DNA from: Cryptomeria japonica
Taxonomy: Eukaryota; Streptophyta; Pinopsida; Cupressales; Cupressaceae
Direction of reading: 5' to 3'
Length of the DNA: 64,000 bases
NCBI RefSeq assembly: GCF_030272615.1
Contig: NC_081413.1
Location: 722,513,649 to 722,577,648, forward strand
The notes under the pieces were generated by a model. That model worked only from the letters and a program-made list of their open reading frames with translations, had not been told where the DNA came from and searched no databases. Every line of letters begins with the position of its first letter. Positions within the stretch are counted from its first letter, which is position 1. A program made the position numbers and the translations under genes. Shown here piece by piece: positions 57,611 to 64,000 of this stretch.

Positions 57611-58734
57611 AACCCCATATGTGATTGTCTTGTATTTTCTAAAACAAACTAGTTTCTTGCCAATTTCATGTGTGCTCTCCAAATGTACACATCATGGTAA
57701 ATGTTTCAAGCCACCACATGTAGCACAAGAACCTTTCAAACACATCATCTTATAATAAATACAACCATCATCTCTTTTACATAGTACACTTGAAATAAAT
57801 TCATGTGTTGACTTAGGAGGTGCTTGTATACTGCATTCCTACAAAACATCGTTAGTGTGCAAAGTACAACATATATAATGATAAATATCATATTGCATGG
57901 AAAATTCAGTATGCATCCTATAAAAACACGTGGTGCATACATGATTAATCTTAATATATAAAGGTTTTTCCATTTCAAAAAATCTTTGACTAATTCTTAT
58001 TTGAGGAAACTTTTGAAGGAATCTTTCATATAATTTTGTTTGATTCATATCCGAATAGTGTTTGGAATGTGGCTCACAATTTATAGATCCAAAACGCCTT
58101 CTAACAACATCTCTTTGGTTGGGTGAAACCATTGTGTTGTCATGCCAAAAAAATTTAATTAATGTTCTTAGTGCATCAACAACAACATTGTCTTTGCATG
58201 GTAGTCTACATGAGAACACCCAAAGAGAATTATTGTTAGGATCCTCTATTTTCTCCTGCCTCTCTAATGCTTTATATAATGTTGTTCTACTTATATTTAA
58301 TGACTTACTTGTTTTTCTTATTAAACGGTCTTTTTTTATTTTATTGCTCATTATGGTTGATGTAATAACACGTCGAGTAACCTTAGAATATTTAGTACGT
58401 GATTTTGTACCAATTTCTTGATATGAAACAAATAGATTTCTCACAATAGTTCTTTCAATATTATTTTCGAATGATCTTAAGTGAAGAATTTTCATAGTCT
58501 CTCTAAATTTCAAATTTCTAATCATTTCAACAATTAATTGGCATCTTGCAGTTTGATTTAAGCTTTCAAAATAGTGTTGCCATATTCTTTTAACCATTCT
58601 TCTACAAGTGTATTCATGTAATTTATCAAGCATTGGCTTCAAAATATTCTCATCAATGTCAATTAAATACTTTGGTTTTCTACGAATAATTCTAGGAGGT
58701 GTTAACATTGGTGCATTACATGCATTTGGTACAT

Positions 58735-58990
58735 TCATCGTATCAAATTGAGTTGGTGTATGTTCATCATTTGATTGATTATTCATTATGGTCTCTTCTT
58801 TAATTGCATTAAGTTCATTTGGTAAATAAAATTGATTTGGTGCATGTGCATTGTTTGATTGATTATTCATCATGGTCTCTTCTTCAATTGGATTAGGTTC
58901 ATTTGCTAAATCAAAAGTTGTTGGTGCATGTTCATTGTTTGTTTGATTATTGATTGTGATTTATTTTTCAATTGCATTAGGTTTATTTGG
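58735..58990 (-). repeat. 84-bp coding tandem repeat at the N-terminus of transposase T
   Basis: About three copies encode a 28-residue unit of the pattern NEPNPIEEETMMNNQSNNAH followed by APNQF. The copies read NKPNAIEK.., NEPNPIEE.. and NELNAIKEE.., with NNQTNNEHAPTTF, NNQSNNAHAPNQF and NNQSNDEHTPTQF. The unit is Asn-rich and probably disordered. Confidence 0.8.
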
Positions 58991-59131
58991 TACATCTGAT
59001 TGAGATTTTGTAGATGACATACCTTCTTGTCTCATTGTTTTTAGTTCACATAATCTCTTCATACAATGCCTTTGTCTTTCCTTTTCAGCCTCTCATTGTT
59101 CAGATGTTCCTCACTTGTTCTTTCCCATCAT

Positions 59132-59597
59132 TAATAACTATTATCCTAAATAGAATCATTTTGCACATATATCTTACAAAAAATTATACAATCAAATCAC
59201 CATAAAAATGAGTATTATCATTATTTTTAATAATCAAAACTATTAAATAACCAGAATAACATTAAACAAACTAATTAGAATAACAATTCAATCTTTTGAA
59301 CTCATGCAAAACATAATGTTCACTTACTTTGACATAAAACTATCACAGAATCAGTTACAGTGGGGCCTTCAACAAGTTCTAAAAGTCCTTTTGTGGTTGT
59401 TGAGGCCATTGACCAAATAAAATTATGTGAAATAAATGCATACGGGTTACTTTTAGTTAACTTGTTCGTGTATTTAGTCCCTAAAAATACCCCAACAAAC
59501 CAATGTTCATATTTACCATAACTCATACACGTTTCTTATGTTGAAAACCCATATGTGTTACTTATAGTAAGGAAAGGGTGAAGGAAAAGGAAGGGGG
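59132..59597. other. Spacer between transposase T and element H
   Basis: No gene is seen. If T was a DNA transposon, its 5' terminal repeat should lie here, but I could not pair any sequence with the 47100-47470 side. Confidence 0.4.

Positions 59598-59639
<42 letters not shown>
59598..59639. repeat. Microsatellite (TA)n followed by (GA)n
   Basis: An uninterrupted TA run of 23 bases passes directly into a GA run of about 19 bases. Confidence 0.95.
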
Positions 59640-59754
59640 GAAAAGGGAAATATAGTTGGGGAGGGAGGGTGACACAGTCACCAGTAAGGAGGGACCTCAA
59701 GAAGATAAGTCCAAAATGGTCAGCAAGAGTAAACCCAATGGAAACACAAGGAAA

Positions 59755-60454
59755 TGATGGATTCAATGTAGAACAGATTGAATTATAACATGAAAACTAA
59801 ATACAACCAACTGGTAACTACCGGGTTACATAAATCGACTCACAGGCTTGCTAGAACATGCTCAAAGTACAAAACAGGTCACAATCGGGACCACAAAACT
59901 ATAGATCTGTCTTCTATGTTCTATCATCCACCTTAGATTATATTCTAAATCTCAATTACAATGATTTATACGATCCAAGGGAATCCAGTCAGCCCAAAAA
60001 GGGATCAAAACCCGAAGAACAAGACCTCACATGTAAAACCAACAAGGTCGACCTTCGCCAAAGAAATCCTTCTGAAAAATCCAAAGGATGAAGAGTAGAT
60101 CATGGGAAAAGGTCATCCACATGCCAAGGAACATCTAAATCAACGGTCGGGGCACTGAAAGCTATGGAAGGGTTTTGGTAGATCACCAATGTAAATAGGT
60201 CCAGGCAATCGGTAACAAGAAACTGTCTCGAAAACTGGTAGCGATATCTTGCCGAAAAATTATCCAAATGCTTTGCGGTTTGGGAATAAGGTAGATGGTC
60301 AAGTCTTCAAGTAAAATCTAACTCCACAAGTTCTAGTGAGCCATATCCGGGACACATAGAAAGAAATGTTGAAACTACAAACAAAAAGGAAAACAAAAAG
60401 GAAATATTTTTGGTTGATGCAAGATTGCCAAGAACCGGGGATGCTCCTGCATCA
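59755..60454 (-). repeat. Element H 3' LTR
   Basis: On the minus strand it starts TGATGCAGGAGCATCC, homologous to the element B LTR start, and appears to end at ...TTGAATCCATCA (plus strand TGATGGATTC at 59755). This gives matching TGATG and CATCA ends and a length of 700 bp. No clear polypurine tract precedes it. The other LTR is outside the window, so the duplication cannot be checked. Confidence 0.55.
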
Positions 60455-60488
60455 GACATCTGGGGTTGTTGAAAAAAAAGTGAGTCTC

Positions 60489-61860
60489 TCACTTTGTTGG
60501 GGTCAGAGGAAAACCAAGGTGGTCTACCTCTTCCTGAGAAATCCAAGAGGAGTCTTTAACTAGTCTGCCTTTCCACTTCACAAGATACTCCTTATACTGA
60601 CTGCTCCGAGTACTACACCCAAGCCTACTATCCAAAATGTCTTCAATTTGATCTGGTTCCTTCTAGGGCAACTGTTTCTCCAAGTCTGCTATAATGTCTT
60701 CACTAAATTCTGGTTCATGATACTGATGTAGGTCTGCAATATTGAATATAGGTGATATGTTCAAATCATTCTGGTAACTCCACTTCATATGCATTCCTAA
60801 ACTGAATTTCCTCAAGATCTTACAGGGTCCAAACTTCTTCATTTGTAACTTATTATAGGTTCCAAATAGGAATCTCTCTTTTCTCAGATACACCATCACT
60901 TCATCACCAACTCCAAATTCCCTATTATTTCTCTTCTCATCTTCCTTCTCCTTATACTTGTTGTTCATGTCCTCCAAATGCTTCTTAACCTAAATATTCA
61001 AGGCTACCATGTGGTCTGCAAAGTCTTCTGCCTTTGAACTTTTCCAGTCTTCACTATTGATATCTCTTAATTATGATATACCTCTAGGGTGTGCTCCAGT
61101 AACTATCTGAAAAGGTGTTCTTCTAGTACTCCTATTCACTGAATTGTTGTAAGAAAACTCTTCTTGTGCTAAAATTAAATCACAACTTCTAATTTTATCT
61201 ACAACTAAACATCTCAGAAAATTTCCCAAGATCTGGTTAACTACTTCTATCTATCCATCAGTCTATGCGTGAAAAGGAGAACTAAATTCCAAATTTGTCT
61301 TCATCTTCTTCCAAAGTGTTCTCTCAAAGTAACCAAAAAACTTAATATCTCTATTTGAAACTATGCTCTTAGGTAACCCATTCAATCTCACCTCTTCCTT
61401 GAAAAACAAGTATGTTGCATGCACTGCATCTAATGTCTTCCTACAGGGTATGAAATGAGCCATCTTAGAGAATCTATCCACCACCACAAATATAGAATCA
61501 TTCCCCCTTTGTGTTTTAGGCAATCCAAGTATGAAATTCATGCTTATATCCTCCCAAGGTCTTACTGGTACTGTCAAAGGTTTATACATTCCTATATTCT
61601 GACTACTCCTTTTTGCAACTTGACAAACCCTACAGTTCTACACAAATTTCCTAACATCCTTATAAATCTGGGGCCAAAAGTATTGTTCACTCACCAAAGC
61701 TATTATTTTTTCAACACCAAAGTGTGGGGCTAATCCTCCACTATGTTTCTTCTTTATCGAATTCTCCCTCATAGAACTCTTAGGTATGCACAACTGAACT
61801 CCTCTGAATAATATCCCATCTTGAATGAAATAATCCAACCATTTACTCCTATCTGCCATA
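60489..61860 (-). pseudogene. Element H integrase with chromodomain (catalytic Asp lost)
   Basis: The zinc part (61859-61638) has HFGVEKIIALVSEQYFWPQI. The core (61589-61263) reads [12 protein letters not shown] and [13 protein letters not shown], where the family has SMDF and SDRD, so both catalytic Asp residues are Asn. Next comes FHA-stop-TDG-stop-IEVVNQILG: the CAG codons are now TAG, while the Glu of the E motif is kept. The C-terminal part (60977-60663) reads GVGDEVMVYLRKERFLFGTY and FGPCKILRKF. After one stop a chromodomain follows: IEDILDSRLGC...YKEYLVKWKGRLVKDSSWIS, ending at 60489. It is plainly inactive. Confidence 0.87.
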
Positions 61861-62087
61861 ACTGGTTATCTACATGCTTTCCAGGGTTCTCCAAAATTTG
61901 GTTCATCATCATACAAGGTCTTCAACTCTTCAAATCCTTATACTATCACTCTCATCTCTGTCAGCAAATTCCTTCTTCTACTCAATGCATCAACAAATTT
62001 GTTAGCTTTCCCATTTCTATGCTTCAACACAAAGGTGTAACTCTGCAAAAATTCTAACCATCTCATATGTCTCCAATTCAACTTACT

Positions 62088-62420
62088 CTAACTATTCAAA
62101 TACTGCAAAGCTTGATGATCTGTATACAAAACAAACTCATTAGGAAACAAGTAATGTATCCACTTCTTCAAGGGTTGAGATATGGCATAAAACTCCTGAT
62201 CATACACTGAATATCTCCTCCTAGCATCATTTAACTTCTCACTAAAATAAGCTACTACTCTCCCTTCTTGACTCAAGACTACTCCTATTGATGTTCCACT
62301 TGCATCACAATCAACTTGGAATACTTTGTTGAAATCCGGTAAAGCCAACAAATGATGCTCAGTCACTCTCTTCTTCAATATCTCAAAACTTTTGTTTTCT
62401 CTGGTGGTCGACCTGAACAT
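62088..62420 (-). pseudogene. Element H RNase H (truncated by stop)
   Basis: The reading [39 protein letters not shown] and [15 protein letters not shown] carries the D, E and D residues of Ty3-type RNase H. A stop after YLNS cuts off the last part. The reading resumes below 62088 with further stops. Confidence 0.83.
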
Positions 62421-63130
62421 TACTTCTTATCTCCCCTCATTGTCTCAGTCATAGGGTTACGAACTGAACTGAAATTTATGATGAACTTCCTATAGAAACT
62501 AGCCAATCCATGAAATAATCTTACCTCTCCAATACTTTCCAGTGTAGGCCACTCCACAATTGCTTTTACTTTCTTAGGGTCCATCTTCAAACCATCCTCA
62601 AATATCACAAATCCCAAATAGACTAACTCTTCATTCATGAAAGTACACTTCTTAAGATTTATCAGCAACTTCTCTTCCCTCAACCTCTGTAGAACTTGTC
62701 TCAAATGCAACAAATGCTCCTCTTTTGTCTTACTGAAAATGAGAATGTTGTCCAAATAAATAATAACAAACTTACCCAAGAATTTATTCAATACCTCATT
62801 CATCATCCTCATGAAAGTACTCGGTGCAATAGTTAACCCAAAAGGCATCACCAACCATTCATAGAGTCTTTCATTTGTCTTGAATGTTGTCTTCCACTCA
62901 TCTCCTTCTTTGATCTTGATCTGATGATATCCACTCTTCAAATCTATCTTTGTAAAGTATTTGGATTCACTCAAACAATCTATTGTCATCCATCCTAGGC
63001 AAAGGAAATTGGTATTTCACTGTGATCTTGTTTATTGCTCTGGGATCAGTATACATTCTTCATTATCCAATCTTCTTAGATGCTAACACTATTGGTACTT
63101 CACAAGGGCTTAGACTTTCTCTGATCAAAC
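62420..63130 (-). pseudogene. pol: Element H reverse transcriptase (YLDN instead of YLDD)
   Basis: Upstream blocks (LLKKGLIRESLSPCEVPIVL, then [17 protein letters not shown]) carry stops and a frame break near 62990. The main ORF (62989-62420) has [40 protein letters not shown], then [19 protein letters not shown]. The second Asp of the active site YLDD is Asn (AAC), which would abolish polymerisation. The thumb ([20 protein letters not shown]) is normal. Confidence 0.87.
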
Positions 63131-63263
63131 CTTTCTTCAGTAGCGCCTACACTTGTCTATTTAACTCTTCATTCTCTGTTGATATCGTCTGGTGTGCAGC
63201 TTTATTAGGCAAACTAGCTCTGGGGATCAAATCCATGCAATGACTGATACTTCTTACGAGTGG

Positions 63264-64000
63264 TTATCCATCAGGTACATTATCTGAAATGATGTCTTCA
63301 TACTCTATCAGCAATTCCTTTATCTCCTTGGGTTGTTCTGCTTCAGGTTTCAGTTTCTCAGTCTTCTTAGGAACCAAGGCAAAACATACATTCTCATGTC
63401 TCATTTCATCCAAGAATTTCCTTCCATATAACAAATAAATCCTAGCATTCTTATAGACTTCACTCTTCAAAGACTCCTCCAAGTTTAACTTATTCACCAT
63501 CTCTTCTAAAACAAGATTATGTTAACTTACACTATCAATAATGACTTTACAGCACTTACCAGATACCTTACATCTGGACTTGAACAAATTTCTCCTTTGC
63601 AAGGGCTCTTCATCTTCTCCGGTATGACACAAAGATCTCCTCATCAGCAACAGTTCTCCATTTTCCGGTTTGTTAGTTGATCCAGTGGGGTTTTCTTCCA
63701 CCACTGTTGCTCTTCTGATATTCTCAGTCTTCTTACACTCAAATGCACAATTTCCTTCTCCTCCACACTTAAAGCAAGTTCCTCTAAAAATTCTCTTGTT
63801 TTCTCTTATGTCATCTTTTCCAAAATTCTCATTCTGGTATCCATCTGGTTCTCTTCTCTGGTAGAATTTTCTATCATCCTTCCATATGAATTACCGTCTT
63901 TGCTCACTTCCTTGACCTTGTTTTGATCTTTACATGTATATCTTCCTCTGGTATATCCTCTTCCTCTTTGAAATTTTCCTCTGGTAAATCTTCCACCTCT
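63264..64000 (-). pseudogene. gag: Element H gag end and protease
   Basis: From the window edge the minus strand reads an RG-rich basic segment (RGGRFTRGKFQRGRGYTRGR), then the zinc knuckle CFKCGGEGNCAFEC near 63740-63780, with His changed to Asn. The protease site reads KVIIDSVS-stop-HNL near 63530 where DSGSTDNL is expected. The following piece (63500-63264) ends EIKELLIEYEDIISDNVPDG, the usual link to RT. Confidence 0.78.

Larger units (their letters stand above)
47472..59131 (-). pseudogene. Transposase-like pseudogene T, split by element F and solo LTR G
   Basis: This minus-strand reading runs in three pieces: 59131-57611, 56293-55095 and 47794-47472. The N-terminal piece has a 28-residue repeat, then helical basic sequence, FWHDNTMVSPNQRDVVRRRF and LYERFLQKFPQIRISQRFFE, then METEKP-like MEKPLYIKINHVCTTC and a Cys-rich stretch with CATCGG. 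Removing G and one AACCC joins YKTITYG to VKYGKKLKRCELVKND in frame. The middle piece has the motif VDFDENYTLQPQN (56082-56099), DNCTSQFKNAR (55800-55832) and HGKGENDGAGECVK (55690-55727). The last piece holds VVMIGTWLRRYP. The two Asp motifs look like DDE-transposase positions 1 and 2. I know similar uncharacterised proteins from animals and land plants but no firm family name. Many stops show it is dead. Confidence 0.6.
59755..64000 (-). mobile_element. Element H: Ty3/gypsy chromovirus, truncated by the window end
   Basis: On the minus strand, gag with zinc knuckle, protease, RT, RNase H, integrase and chromodomain read in that order, leading to the 3' LTR. The lineage matches element B in general plan and LTR ends. 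Every domain carries stops or lost catalytic residues, so it is more decayed than B. The 5' part and the 5' LTR lie beyond 64000. Confidence 0.88.

Noticed and set aside
57507..57755. 82-codon plus-strand frame with Cys residues
   Set aside because: It is a shadow spanning solo LTR G and the minus-strand transposase reading.

Overview
The window is plant nuclear DNA, AT-rich and almost entirely made of nested transposable elements, as in a large-genome seed plant. A gymnosperm is my best guess, but the sequence alone cannot decide it. I see one apparently intact cellular gene, a single-exon PADRE/DUF4228 gene on the minus strand (1586-2149). I see no rRNA or tRNA gene and no CRISPR array. The exact 5-bp target-site duplications (TSDs) I could read fix most element borders.

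Layout. 1-166: LINE reverse-transcriptase scrap. 1586-2149: PADRE gene, with four 61-bp palindromic repeats just upstream. 3597-4035: a 92-bp tandem repeat. 5779-23908: element A, a full-length Ty3/gypsy retrotransposon of Tat type (TSD ATTTT, tRNA-Lys-type primer site, gag, protease with G-patch, RT with two RNase H domains, integrase). Its 3' region carries an antisense two-exon plant-mobile-domain gene with its own TATA box, and a solo LTR of family C (18099-19285). 24243-32126: element B, a minus-strand Ty3/gypsy chromovirus (TSD CATCT, initiator-Met primer site). 33538-35665: element D, a short non-autonomous copia-like element with a fold-back 5' LTR (TSD CTGAT). 35784-43535: element C, a non-autonomous gypsy element with gag-protease only (TSD ATTTT).

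Elements A, B, D and C all interrupt one older plus-strand multi-exon gene, called X here (about 5715 to 44228). It has clean GT-AG introns and reading frames that stay open when A and B are taken out. I do not recognise its product. Next come a 4 x 359-bp tandem array (45552-46985) and a 50-bp array. The right part is a decayed minus-strand transposase-like pseudogene, called T (59131 down to 47472). It is split by element F (47800-55089, TSD ACAAA), a copia-like element without pol but with a long unrecognised second ORF, and by a related solo LTR, G (56294-57610, TSD AACCC). Element F has another solo LTR inside its own 5' LTR (48683-49145, TSD CACCC). 59755-64000: element H, a heavily mutated minus-strand chromovirus that runs off the window.

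How it fits together. Only the PADRE gene looks able to serve the plant. The retrotransposon genes are mostly broken by C-to-T and G-to-A type changes (CGA to TGA, CAG to TAG, Cys to Tyr, Asp to Asn), as expected of old methylated DNA. The candidates for something undescribed are gene X, transposase T, the ORF2 of element F, the antisense gene of element A and the fold-back end of element D.
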